From NCBI GenBank assembly GCA_963627445.1, contig CAVGBM010000098.1, positions 1 to 44,405 on the forward strand: 44,405 bases of DNA. Reading direction: 5' to 3'. This stretch comes from F23-B02 sp963627445. GTDB taxonomy: Bacteria > Bacillota > Clostridia > Oscillospirales > Oscillospiraceae. The notes beneath the pieces are model-generated. The model made no database searches. It saw only the letters and a list, made by a program, of their open reading frames with translations, and had not been told where the DNA came from. Position numbers and translations under genes: made by a program. Positions 1 through 6,941 of the stretch are shown here, piece after piece. Within the stretch, counting starts at the first letter, position 1. Each line of letters opens with the position of its first letter.

Positions 1-170
1 ATGTATTTGAGACGGAAGGCACAGGCAAAAACCGCACCCAGCGAATCGTCATCTGCTACCGCTTCGTCGGGTATGTTGAAATACCCGATGTCCCACGCAA
101 GTCCCACTACAAAGCCGATACCCGCCAAGGCGTTGCCGTGGAATACCTCACCGAGCCGAAAGCATCATAA
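1..170 (+). CDS. C-terminal tail of a probable serine site-specific recombinase (partial)
   Basis: The third reading frame is open from the window edge to TAA at 168-170 and encodes 55 residues. The sequence has the alternating hydrophobic/polar pattern of a folded protein. It contains TQRIVICYRFVGYVEIP followed by a basic stretch and ADTRQGVAVEYLTEP. From memory, tails of this form (a beta strand with YRFVG, then a short basic extension) close large serine recombinases of clostridial conjugative and mobilizable elements (recombinase plus DUF4368-like C-terminus). The catalytic N-terminal domain lies outside the window, so the call rests on the tail alone. An ATG-initiated frame over the same bases is low-complexity and Ser/Pro-rich, so I treat it as a shadow. 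The gene ends about 100 bases from the 3' end of a tRNA-Leu gene, which fits the edge of an integrated element. Confidence is moderate. Confidence 0.5.
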   Translation, partial: VFETEGTGKNRTQRIVICYRFVGYVEIPDVPRKSHYKADTRQGVAVEYLTEPKAS

Positions 171-177
171 AACAAAA

Positions 178-198
178 GAGCAGGTCTTGCACCTGCTC
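178..198. other. 8-bp stem-loop after the recombinase tail
   Basis: The arms GAGCAGGT and ACCTGCTC form a perfect 8-bp stem around CTTGC, starting 8 bases after the recombinase stop. No T-run follows on the plus strand, but an A-rich tract precedes it. The stem therefore has a U-tail only when read on the minus strand. It may be an element-end structure or a weak minus-strand terminator. Confidence 0.4.
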
Positions 199-220
199 CC
201 AATATAAAACCGTATCATAT

Positions 221-266
221 AGAAAAATCGAGTATTCATAAGTCAAATCCCTTATGAATACTCGAT
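221..266 (-). terminator. Rho-independent terminator of tRNA-Leu
   Basis: The arms at 227-242 and 251-266 are a perfect 16-bp inverted repeat around an 8-base loop. They are followed on the minus strand by TTTTCT. The structure begins two bases past the encoded CCA of the tRNA gene, as expected for a monocistronic tRNA terminator. Confidence 0.85.
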
Positions 267-267
267 A

Positions 268-355
268 TGGTGCGCGAGGCGGGACTTGAACCCGCACGCC
301 CGGAGTGAGCACTAGAACCTGAATCTAGCGAGTCTGCCAATTCCACCACTCGCGC
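268..355 (-). tRNA. tRNA-Leu (anticodon CAG)
   Basis: Read on the minus strand, the acceptor arms GCGCGAG (349-355) and CTCGCGC (272-278) pair fully. Discriminator A is at 271 and CCA is encoded at 268-270. The anticodon stem CTAGA/TCTAG encloses the loop TTCAGGT, giving anticodon CAG, which reads CUG leucine codons. A long class II variable arm (GCTCACTCCGGGC region) and the T-arm GTTCAAGTC are present, as expected for a leucine tRNA. The gene has its own promoter and terminator. Its 3' end faces the recombinase tail at the left edge. Confidence 0.96.
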
Positions 356-373
356 AAATTTCAATGCCTGATA

Positions 374-402
374 ATAATAGCACCAAAGGCGGAAGTTGTC
401 AA
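374..402 (-). promoter_or_regulatory. Promoter of tRNA-Leu
   Basis: On the minus strand a perfect TTGACA (397-402) is separated by 17 bases from TATTAT (374-379). A TGC before the -10 makes it an extended -10 element. It lies about 20 bases upstream of the tRNA 5' end. Confidence 0.85.
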
Positions 403-469
403 GCTAATTCTATGCTCTGCATTTATTATTTTTATTTTACAGGTTTAGCTATCAAAGTGAGATTTTTAA

Positions 470-478
470 TGGTATAAT
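470..478 (+). promoter_or_regulatory. Extended -10 promoter for the DUF975 gene
   Basis: TGGTATAAT is a perfect extended -10 element 35 bases before the start codon. No convincing -35 box is seen; ATCAAA sits at 16-base spacing. The flanking region is strongly AT-rich. Confidence 0.65.
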
Positions 479-512
479 AAAAATATCATTATAAATATAC
501 GGAGGCAAAACA

Positions 513-1346
513 ATGACCAGAAAACAGATGAAGGCTCAGGCAAAGAGCCTTATGCGAAATTCAAAGCCCAAGCCTGTATATGTGACCATCGTTTATGTCG
601 TTCTCCTGATGGCCTTTGCCGTTTTGTCCTACAAACTCGTGAACGAGGCTATGGTCAACGCCTACAGCAGCGTTCTGAACAACATGGGCATTTACGACGC
701 AAACGGCTTCCTTGTTCCGGACGCATACGACAGACTCCAGAACTTTGATTATGACGCTTTCTTTTCTGTACTCATGAGAGAGGGTTCCACCCCGATGGCA
801 AGGCTGCTCGACCTTCTGCTGTCCGCCGTTGAGGTCGTTATCGACGCAGGCTTTATCATCTTCACGCTGCGCATCATCGACGGCAGCGGCGCAAGCTACT
901 GGAACCTGTTTGACGGCTTTGCGATGTTCTTCCGCATCATCTGGCTGTACATCGTCGAGGGCATCTTCGTGTTCCTGTGGTCTATGCTTTTCTTCTTCCC
1001 CGGCATCATCGCGCTCTACCGCTACCGCATGGCCATCTATCTGCTGCTCGAGCACCCCGAGATGAGCGTCATGGACTGCATCAGGGAAAGTAAGCGCCTT
1101 ATGAAGGGTCACAAGTGGGAGCTGTTCGTGTTTGACCTCAGCTTCATCGGCTGGGCGCTGCTCATCGGCTTTATCGACGGCCTCGGCGCATCGCTCGGCA
1201 TTGAGCTGTTCGGCGTTATCGGGCTTGGCTACATTGGTTATGTATTCCTGCTGCCGTACATGCGGCTTTCCTACTCGCTTTACTACCGCCAGCTTTCCGC
1301 CGTCCCCGCCTCGGGCGCTGAGGATGCGTGGACACCTGAGCTTTGA
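513..1346 (+). CDS. DUF975 family integral membrane protein
   Basis: This 277-residue membrane protein has an N-terminal basic segment (MTRKQMKAQAK), a membrane helix at about residues 20-42, and four or more further hydrophobic segments at about 105-120, 140-170, 205-235 and 235-255. The motif FPGIIALYRYRMAIYLLLEHP, followed by SVMDCIRESKRLMKGHKWELF, is the signature of the DUF975 family of Bacillota, whose biochemical role is not established. The start follows a strong ribosome site (ACGGAGG, 8 bases before ATG) and an extended -10 promoter. The stop TGA lies 8 bases before the next gene, and the Shine-Dalgarno of that gene overlaps this stop, suggesting translational coupling. The family call is firm; the function is unknown. 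Confidence 0.85.
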   Translation: MTRKQMKAQAKSLMRNSKPKPVYVTIVYVVLLMAFAVLSYKLVNEAMVNAYSSVLNNMGIYDANGFLVPDAYDRLQNFDYDAFFSVLMREGSTPMARLLDLLLSAVEVVIDAGFIIFTLRIIDGSGASYWNLFDGFAMFFRIIWLYIVEGIFVFLWSMLFFFPGIIALYRYRMAIYLLLEHPEMSVMDCIRESKRLMKGHKWELFVFDLSFIGWALLIGFIDGLGASLGIELFGVIGLGYIGYVFLLPYMRLSYSLYYRQLSAVPASGAEDAWTPEL

Positions 1347-1354
1347 GGCACGCT

Positions 1355-2965
1355 ATGAAGATAACATTTTTAGGTGCGGCGCATGAGGTCACCGGCAGCT
1401 GCACACTTCTCGAGGTCGGCGACAAAAAGGGTATTGTCGACTGCGGCATGGAGCAGGGCAAGGACATTTTCGTTAACCAGGAGTTGCCCGTTGACCCCTC
1501 GGCGATAGACTTTGTGCTCGTTACGCATGCGCACATTGACCACTCCGGCAACCTGCCGCTGCTGTACAAAAACGGTTTTCGCGGCAGCGTTTACGCCACC
1601 TCGGCGACCTGCTCGCTTTTGGATATCATGCTGCGCGACTGTGCGCACATTCAGATGTCCGATGCCGAGTGGAAGTCCCGCAAGGCCGAGCGGCGCGGCG
1701 AGCCGCCGGTGCAGCCGCTATATGACCTCGACGATGTCGACGGGCTTCTGAAGCTTCTGCGCCCCTGCGAATACGGCAGCATGGTGCAGGTAAACAACGC
1801 CGTGACCGTGCGCTTTACCGATGTCGGCCACCTGCTGGGCTCGGCTGCGATCGAGGCATGGCTGCACGAGGGCGAGTGCGAGAAAAAGATGGTCTTCTCC
1901 GGCGATATCGGAAACCTCGACCAGCCCATTTTGTGCGACCCGAAGCATGTCAATGAGGCTGACTATCTGCTTATTGAATCGACCTACGGCGACCGCAATC
2001 ACGAAGGCGGCAGGCCGGATTACATCGCGACCCTTGCGCATTACATCCAGCGCACGCTCGACCGCGGCGGCAATGTCATAATCCCGGCCTTTGCCGTGGG
2101 CAGAACGCAGGAGATGCTGTACTTTATCCGTGCGATAAAGGAGCGTGGGCTCGTCCACGGGCACGATGATTTTCCCGTTTATATCGACAGTCCCCTTGCA
2201 ATTGAGGCGACCGGCATATTCCTTCAGTGCGACACGACCTATGTCGACGAGGAGATGGCGGCGCTCATCCGCGCGGGCAAAAACCCCATCTTTTTCCCCG
2301 GGCTGCACACTGCCGTCAGCCAGGAAGAGTCGAAGGCGATAAACGAGGATAAGACCCCCAAGGTCATCATCTCCGCCTCCGGCATGTGCGATGCAGGCCG
2401 TGTGCGCCATCACTTAAAGCACAATCTGTGGAGGCCCGAGTGCCTTGTGCTGTTCGTCGGCTACCAGGCCGTGGGCACGCTCGGCCGTGCGCTGCACGAC
2501 GGGGCTAAGAGCGTCAAGCTCTTCGGCGAGGAGGTAAATGTCCAGGCCGAGATAAGCTGGCTGCCGGGTGTGAGCGGTCACGCCGACAAGGGCGGCCTTA
2601 TCGCGTGGCTCAAGGGTTTCAATAAAAGGCCTGGTATGGTTTTTGTAAATCATGGGGATCCGGAGTCCTGCGAAAGCTTCACCGCCTGCCTTAAAAACGA
2701 GCTGGGCTACAACGCATTTGCCCCCTACTCCGGCACGAGCTTTGACCTTGCCGAGGGCAAATTCATAAGCATCACCGAGGGCAAGCCCGTTTCACCCGAG
2801 AAAAAGGTCTACTCCGAGCGCAGCTCCTCTCCCCTGTACCGTGAGCTTGTTGCCGCGGCGGAGGCGCTGCTTGCCGCCGTCAAAAAATGCGAGGGCAGAC
2901 CGAACAAACTCCTGCGCAGCTACATCGATAAGATCAAAAATCTCACCGATTATATAAAAAAATAA
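1355..2965 (+). CDS. Metallo-beta-lactamase / beta-CASP RNA-processing-type hydrolase
   Basis: A 536-residue protein of the beta-CASP branch of the metallo-beta-lactamase fold, whose members cleave RNA (CPSF73, RNase J and bacterial YsiH-like relatives). The zinc motif HAHIDHSG is at residues 58-65. It is followed by GHLLGSA (third metal His), SGDIG, ESTYGDRNH, the beta-CASP segment PAFAVGRTQEM, and a C-terminal RMMBL-type part with SGHADKGGL and FVNHGD. All expected metal ligands are visible, so an active two-zinc hydrolase is likely. An in-frame TTG lies 12 bases upstream, but the ATG has GAGG at 6-base spacing and gives the usual MKITFLGAA start. The gene overlaps the ribosome-site context of the DUF975 gene and probably shares its mRNA. 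The RNA substrate cannot be told from sequence. Confidence 0.9.
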   Translation: MKITFLGAAHEVTGSCTLLEVGDKKGIVDCGMEQGKDIFVNQELPVDPSAIDFVLVTHAHIDHSGNLPLLYKNGFRGSVYATSATCSLLDIMLRDCAHIQMSDAEWKSRKAERRGEPPVQPLYDLDDVDGLLKLLRPCEYGSMVQVNNAVTVRFTDVGHLLGSAAIEAWLHEGECEKKMVFSGDIGNLDQPILCDPKHVNEADYLLIESTYGDRNHEGGRPDYIATLAHYIQRTLDRGGNVIIPAFAVGRTQEMLYFIRAIKERGLVHGHDDFPVYIDSPLAIEATGIFLQCDTTYVDEEMAALIRAGKNPIFFPGLHTAVSQEESKAINEDKTPKVIISASGMCDAGRVRHHLKHNLWRPECLVLFVGYQAVGTLGRALHDGAKSVKLFGEEVNVQAEISWLPGVSGHADKGGLIAWLKGFNKRPGMVFVNHGDPESCESFTACLKNELGYNAFAPYSGTSFDLAEGKFISITEGKPVSPEKKVYSERSSSPLYRELVAAAEALLAAVKKCEGRPNKLLRSYIDKIKNLTDYIKK

Positions 2966-2977
2966 GCAAATAAGCAT

Positions 2978-3013
2978 AAAAAAATCCCGAACCAAACGGT
3001 TCGGGAATTTTTT
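2978..3013. terminator. Bidirectional terminator between convergent genes
   Basis: TCCCGAACC/GGTTCGGGA forms a 9-bp stem around AAAC, flanked by an A7 run on the left and a T6 run on the right. It therefore works in both directions, for the hydrolase (plus) and the nifU end of the iron-sulfur operon (minus). Confidence 0.9.
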
Positions 3014-3021
3014 ATTATCTT

Positions 3022-3459
3022 TTACTCTACGCAGTGGTCGCAGTCGTGGGACTCTGCAAACTGCTCCTTATCGTACTCAATGCCGTTCTTGTCGTAGTAG
3101 TTCTTGACGGCGGCCTTGACGGCCTCCTCGGCGAGAACGGAGCAGTGGATCTTATGGTTGGGCAGACCGTCGAGAGCCTCGACAACAGCCTTGTTGGAAA
3201 GCTCGAGCGCTTCCTCAAGCTTCTTACCCTTTATAAGCTCGGTTGCCATGGAGCTGGTCGCAATTGCGCTGCCGCAGCCGAAGGTGTTGAACTTGCAGTC
3301 GGTGATGACGCCGTCATCGACCTTGAGGTACATCTTCATAATATCGCCGCACTTGGCGTTGCCGACCTCGCCGATGCCGACGTTCTGAGCGTCGTCGATC
3401 TTGCCGACATTACGGGGATTCTGGAAATGGTCCATTACTTTATCGCTATACAATGCCAT
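3022..3459 (-). CDS. nifU: NifU/IscU-like iron-sulfur cluster scaffold
   Basis: A 145-residue single-domain scaffold on which Fe-S clusters are assembled before transfer to apoproteins. The three conserved ligand cysteines are present: C37 in NAKCGD (with the conserved Asp39), C62 in FGCGSA and C106 in HCSVLAEEA. The start MALYSDKVMDHFQNPRNVG is typical of the clostridial NifU-like branch, and an AGGAGG ribosome site supports it. A C-terminal extension ends in DCDHC, two additional cysteines that could bind metal or Fe-S. The gene is last in the rrf2-nifS-nifU operon, 45 bases after nifS, and ends in a strong terminator. Full-length nitrogenase NifU has extra ferredoxin and Nfu domains, which are absent here, so this is a general housekeeping scaffold. 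Confidence 0.95.
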   Translation of the reverse strand: MALYSDKVMDHFQNPRNVGKIDDAQNVGIGEVGNAKCGDIMKMYLKVDDGVITDCKFNTFGCGSAIATSSMATELIKGKKLEEALELSNKAVVEALDGLPNHKIHCSVLAEEAVKAAVKNYYDKNGIEYDKEQFAESHDCDHCVE

Positions 3460-3504
3460 GATTATATCCTCCTGAAAAGCTTTAGCTTTGTTATTTACAT
3501 TAAA

Positions 3505-4692
3505 TTAGATGAGGTGTTTTCTCTTGCCGTTTTCGAGATCCTCCCACACCGGGGAGATGCTGCGCAGGTACTCAACGATGCCGGGCACGACCTCGATGAT
3601 GTGGTCTATCTCCTCCATGGTGTTGTACTCACCGATGGAAAGTCTCAGCGAGCCGTGGGCGACCTCGTGGGGCAGGCCGATCGAGAGCAGAACATGGCTC
3701 GGATCGAGAGAGCCGGAGGTGCAGGCAGAGCCGGACGATGCGCAGACGCCCTTAGCGTCCAGCAGGAGCAGCAGGCTCTCGCCCTCGATGCCCTCAAAGC
3801 ACATGTTGACAGTGCCGGGGACATGGTGCTCGAGCGAGCCGTTTATCTTGGAGTGAGGGATCTTTGAAAGCTCTGCAAACAGCTTGTCGCGCATGGGGAT
3901 TATCTTTGCGGTGTTGGCTTCCATGTTGTCAACAGACTCCTTAAGCGCCGCTGCAAGAGCTACGATGCCGGGGATATTCTCGGTACCTGCGCGCTTGCCG
4001 CGCTCCTGAGCGCCGCCCTCGATGATGTTGAACAGCGGCATGCCTCTCTTGGCATACAGAACGCCGACACCCTTGGGTGCGTGGAACTTATGACCGGACA
4101 TCGACAGCAGGTCAATGTTCATTTCCTGTACATTGATGGGCATATGGCCGGCAGCCTGAACAGCGTCGGTGTGGAACGGGATGCCCTTGCTGCGGCAAAG
4201 TGCGCCGATCTCGGTTATAGGCTGCACGGTGCCGATCTCGTTATTTGCAAACATGACGGTGACAAGAGCGGTATCCTCTCTTATCGCTGCCTCAACATCC
4301 TCAAGGCGGACAACGCCGTCCTCGTGGACATCCAGAAGCGTTACCTCGAAGCCCTGCTTTTCAAGCTGCTTGAGGGTGTGCAGAACTGCGTGATGCTCAA
4401 ACTTGGTGGAGATAAGGTGCTTTTTGCCCTTAAGTGCGCCGAACTTTGCCATGGAGACGATGGCCTGGTTGTCCGCCTCCGAGCCGCCGGAGGTGAAGTA
4501 TATCTCCTTGGGCTGTGCGCCGATAATGTCGGCAACTGTCTGTCTGGCTTCCTCAAGAGCCTCCTTTGCTTCCTGAGCAAAAGAATACAGGCTCGAGGGG
4601 TTGCCGTACATGGTGGTGAGGTAAGGCATCATTGCGTCAAGAGCGGTCTTGCTCACGCTCGTGGTTGCTGCGTTATCTGCGTAAACAAACAT
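3505..4692 (-). CDS. nifS: Cysteine desulfurase (NifS/IscS class)
   Basis: A 395-residue PLP enzyme that takes sulfur from L-cysteine and passes it as persulfide to the scaffold encoded next to it. Landmarks are YADNAATT at the N-terminus, TSGGSEADN, the PLP lysine K202 in SGHKFHAPKG, RAGTEN, and the persulfide-carrying loop SSGSACTSG with C324. Length and motifs match group I (NifS/IscS) desulfurases with the long flexible catalytic loop. The ribosome site AAAGGAAG precedes the ATG. It lies between rrf2 and nifU in one operon and is presumably controlled by the Rrf2 protein through the promoter upstream of that gene. Confidence 0.96.
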   Translation of the reverse strand: MFVYADNAATTSVSKTALDAMMPYLTTMYGNPSSLYSFAQEAKEALEEARQTVADIIGAQPKEIYFTSGGSEADNQAIVSMAKFGALKGKKHLISTKFEHHAVLHTLKQLEKQGFEVTLLDVHEDGVVRLEDVEAAIREDTALVTVMFANNEIGTVQPITEIGALCRSKGIPFHTDAVQAAGHMPINVQEMNIDLLSMSGHKFHAPKGVGVLYAKRGMPLFNIIEGGAQERGKRAGTENIPGIVALAAALKESVDNMEANTAKIIPMRDKLFAELSKIPHSKINGSLEHHVPGTVNMCFEGIEGESLLLLLDAKGVCASSGSACTSGSLDPSHVLLSIGLPHEVAHGSLRLSIGEYNTMEEIDHIIEVVPGIVEYLRSISPVWEDLENGKRKHLI

Positions 4693-4770
4693 ATTTATAT
4701 CTTCCTTTCTGTAAATCCTATTAAAAACATGGGAATTGTAACACTATACATTGAAATAGTCAACAGATTT

Positions 4771-5190
4771 TTATTTTTTCCACTTGTCGCCCGTTAAGAG
4801 GTCGGTAAGCGTGACCGTTGCGAGGTAGGCGTTTGTGATATCGTCAAGCTCCTTCCACATGGGAACGGTCAGGCAGGCATCGGATCTTTCGCAGTTAATT
4901 GACCCTGCCTTGATGCAGGCCACCGGCGCGAGGTTATCCTCTATACAATTTAATATCTCGCCAACGGTGTACTCCTCCGGCTTGCGGCTCAGCTTATAGC
5001 CGCCCTCCTTGCCGCGGGTGCTGTCGACAAGTTGCGCCTTTTTGAGGTTGCCGACTATCATCTCAAGATATTTCATCGACAGCTCCGTGCGGTCGGAAAT
5101 GGTCTTGAGCGATATATAGCCCTCGTCGGAATGCTGCGCAAGGTATATCATAATGCGCAGAGCATAACGGCCTTTGCTGGTAACATTCAT
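4771..5190 (-). CDS. Rrf2-family transcriptional regulator (IscR/CymR-like)
   Basis: A 139-residue winged-helix regulator. The start MNVTSKGRYALRIMIYLA and the wing region TRGKEGGYKLSR are typical of Rrf2 proteins. Three cysteines, C92, C100 and C106 (spacing C-x7-C-x5-C), sit where IscR carries its 2Fe-2S ligands, so cluster sensing is plausible, although CymR-type Rrf2 proteins work without one. The gene is first in an operon with cysteine desulfurase and scaffold genes and lies downstream of a dyad-rich promoter. This fits feedback control of Fe-S assembly or of cysteine metabolism. AGGTG before the ATG is the ribosome site. Confidence 0.93.
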   Translation of the reverse strand: MNVTSKGRYALRIMIYLAQHSDEGYISLKTISDRTELSMKYLEMIVGNLKKAQLVDSTRGKEGGYKLSRKPEEYTVGEILNCIEDNLAPVACIKAGSINCERSDACLTVPMWKELDDITNAYLATVTLTDLLTGDKWKK

Positions 5191-5208
5191 AAAACATCAC
5201 CTCCGTTT

Positions 5209-5263
5209 AATTCCTATTAAATTTCTATGGGTTTAATATACCACGATTTTACTAGGAATTAAA
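5209..5263 (-). promoter_or_regulatory. Promoter and candidate Rrf2 operator of the Fe-S operon
   Basis: On the minus strand TGGTATATT (5235-5243) is an extended -10. A perfect 8-bp inverted repeat, AATTCCTA (5209-5216) with TAGGAATT (5253-5260), brackets it. A second, inner dyad CCTAT...ATGG (5213-5230) lies just downstream of the likely start point. AATTCCTA half-sites next to an Rrf2 gene resemble sites described for CymR-type regulators, so autoregulation is inferred. Confidence 0.6.
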
Positions 5264-5291
5264 GTGCATGTGCATCAAAACCTGCAAAATC

Positions 5292-5312
5292 GCTGTGCAG
5301 TTTTTGCACAGC
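5292..5312. other. 8-bp hairpin in the divergent intergenic region
   Basis: GCTGTGCA and TGCACAGC form a perfect stem around GTTTT between the Rrf2 operon and the amino-acid transporter operon. No T-run follows in either direction, so it is not an obvious terminator. It may be a binding site for an unidentified regulator. Confidence 0.35.
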
Positions 5313-5329
5313 AAAATAGAAAAAAGTTC

Positions 5330-5371
5330 TTTACTTTAGCGCGGTGATGTGATATCTTATCAGTGTGATAA
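5330..5371 (+). promoter_or_regulatory. Promoter and operator-like palindrome of the amino-acid transporter operon
   Basis: TTTACT (5330-5335) is spaced 17 bases from TATCTT (5353-5358), which is preceded by TGA as an extended -10. The palindrome TTATCA-GTG-TGATAA (5357-5371) overlaps the -10 and covers the expected start point, a classic repressor position. No regulator for it can be named from this window. Confidence 0.5.
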
Positions 5372-5402
5372 CAAACTACATCGATTTTCGGAGGATAAAA
5401 AC

Positions 5403-6197
5403 ATGAAGAAGATAGTTGCACTGCTTCTGGCAGTTATGATGGTCTTTGCACTGTGCGCCTGCGGCGGCGGTGACAAGGACGACACGCAGAAGACCCTCAC
5501 CGTAGGCATCGACCCCGAGTACCCCCCGTACAGCTACATCGGCTCTGACGGCGAATACACCGGCTTTGATATCGAGATCGCTCAGGCCGTCTGCGATCTG
5601 CTCGGCTGGAAGCTGGAAGTCTTCCCCGTCAACTGGGATCAGAAGCTCACTCAGCTCGATGCTCAGGAATGCGACTGCATCTGGTCCGGCATGACCATTC
5701 TCGACAGCATGAAGGAAGCCGGCTATGTCATTTCCGACCCCTACTACGACAACTCTCAGGTGCTTCTCGTTAAGGAAGACAGCTCCATTAACTCTGCAGC
5801 TGACCTCAAGGGTAAGACCGTCGCAGTTCAGCTCGGCACCTCCGGCGAGAGCCTTCTCAACGGCGACCTTGCAGACCTCAAGGCGACCTTTGCTGACCTT
5901 GTCACCTGCAACAGCTTCGTAAGCGCATTCACCGAGCTTGGCGGCGGCAGCGTTGATGCAGTGTTCGTTGACTACCCCGTTGCAGCATCCTATGTTGCCA
6001 AGAACGACGGCTTCCGCATCGTTGAGGACGACCTCGGCGCTGAGCAGTACGGCATTGCCTTCCGCTCCGGCGATCAGGAGCTTTGCGATCAGATCGAGGC
6101 TGCCATTGAGCAGCTCGTTGACAACGGCACCTATGCCGAGATCGCTGCCAAGTACCCCGACATTTCCACCGACAAGCTCCTCTACCTGAGCAAGTAA
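5403..6197 (+). CDS. Amino-acid-type ABC transporter substrate-binding lipoprotein
   Basis: A 264-residue type 3 binding protein. MKKIVALLLAVMMVFALCAC is a lipoprotein signal with the lipidated cysteine at C20. The order is normal: lobe 1 (TLTVGIDPEYPPYSY, YTGFDIEIAQAVCDLLGW), lobe 2 (LKGKTVAVQLGTSGE to DAVFVDYPVA), then the return to lobe 1 (EQYGIAFRSGDQEL to NGTYAEIAAKYPD). The Asp that holds the amino group of amino-acid ligands is kept (D190). In the segment GMTILDSMKEAGYVISDPYY, the Arg expected where GlnH/HisJ have ITxxR aligns with M103, so the ligand may be bound differently. An in-frame ATG lies 54 bases upstream, but the chosen ATG has CGGAGG at good spacing and starts the signal peptide. 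It is first in a five-gene unit with permease, ATPase, epimerase and a second binding protein. Confidence 0.92.
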   Translation: MKKIVALLLAVMMVFALCACGGGDKDDTQKTLTVGIDPEYPPYSYIGSDGEYTGFDIEIAQAVCDLLGWKLEVFPVNWDQKLTQLDAQECDCIWSGMTILDSMKEAGYVISDPYYDNSQVLLVKEDSSINSAADLKGKTVAVQLGTSGESLLNGDLADLKATFADLVTCNSFVSAFTELGGGSVDAVFVDYPVAASYVAKNDGFRIVEDDLGAEQYGIAFRSGDQELCDQIEAAIEQLVDNGTYAEIAAKYPDISTDKLLYLSK

Positions 6198-6224
6198 TAA
6201 AGAAATAACACAAACGATGATCGC

Positions 6225-6250
6225 TTCCCGGAAGTGCACGCTTCCGGGAA
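6225..6250 (+). other. Intercistronic stem-loop after the binding-protein gene
   Basis: TTCCCGGAAG/CTTCCGGGAA is a perfect 10-bp stem with a six-base loop, 27 bases past the stop codon of the first gene and 29 bases before the permease start. The U-tract is weak (GCGTTTTG). Such hairpins usually stabilise the upstream message or reduce read-through, letting the binding protein be made in excess over the membrane parts. Confidence 0.7.
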
Positions 6251-6279
6251 TGCGTGCGTTTTGAAACGAGGATTATTCT

Positions 6280-6927
6280 ATGGATCTAATGACAATGATC
6301 ACCACAATGAGCAGCGGCTTCGGCAAAACCTGCGCGATTTTCTTCCTTACGCTGCTGTTTTCCCTGCCGCTCGGCATGGTCATCGCCTTTTTGAGGATGA
6401 GCAAAAGCAAGATAGTGTCGAATGTGACCCGCTTTGTCATCTCCGTTCTGCGCGGCACGCCCCTTATGCTCCAGCTCATCGCTGTTACATACGGCCCGTA
6501 CTATTTGTTCGACCTGCCTGTTTCGAGAAACAAGCTCATCCCCGTCGTCATCGCCTTTGCGATAAACTACGCTGCCTACTTTGCGGAGATATACCGCAGC
6601 GGCATTGAGTCGATGCCCGTCGGCCAGTACGAGGCGGCGGATATCTTAGGCTATAAGAAAATTCAGACCTTCTTCCACATCATCCTCCCGCAGGTCATCA
6701 AGCGCATCATGCCCAGCATCACAAACGAGGTCGTCACCCTCGTTAAGGACACCTCCATGGCCTTCACCGTATCGTACCAGGAGATGTTCACCATCGGCAA
6801 GCAGATAGCCAACTCCGAAACGAGCTTCATGCCCTTCCTCGTCGCCGGTGTGTTCTACTTCGTGTTTAACGCCATCGTCGACTACGCAATGGGCAAGGTC
6901 GAAAAATCGATGAATTATTATAAGTAA
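6280..6927 (+). CDS. Amino-acid ABC transporter permease
   Basis: A 215-residue inner-membrane permease of the HisM/GlnP family (His/Glu/Gln/Arg/opine group). There are about five hydrophobic helices. An early motif has STVxR-like character (SVLRGTPLMLQLI), as in this family. The cytoplasmic EAA loop reads YEAADILGYKKIQTFFHIIL and contacts the ATPase. The domain pairs with the ATPase encoded 14 bases downstream, and a homodimer is likely since no second permease gene is present. The start ATG follows ACGAGGA at suitable spacing. Confidence 0.93.
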   Translation: MDLMTMITTMSSGFGKTCAIFFLTLLFSLPLGMVIAFLRMSKSKIVSNVTRFVISVLRGTPLMLQLIAVTYGPYYLFDLPVSRNKLIPVVIAFAINYAAYFAEIYRSGIESMPVGQYEAADILGYKKIQTFFHIILPQVIKRIMPSITNEVVTLVKDTSMAFTVSYQEMFTIGKQIANSETSFMPFLVAGVFYFVFNAIVDYAMGKVEKSMNYYK

Positions 6928-6941
6928 GGAGGATATGCAAA

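Noticed and set aside
1..207. ATG-started 68-codon frame at the left edge
   Set aside because: It is Ser/Pro/Lys low complexity, and the overlapping frame ending at 170 has a far better protein pattern.
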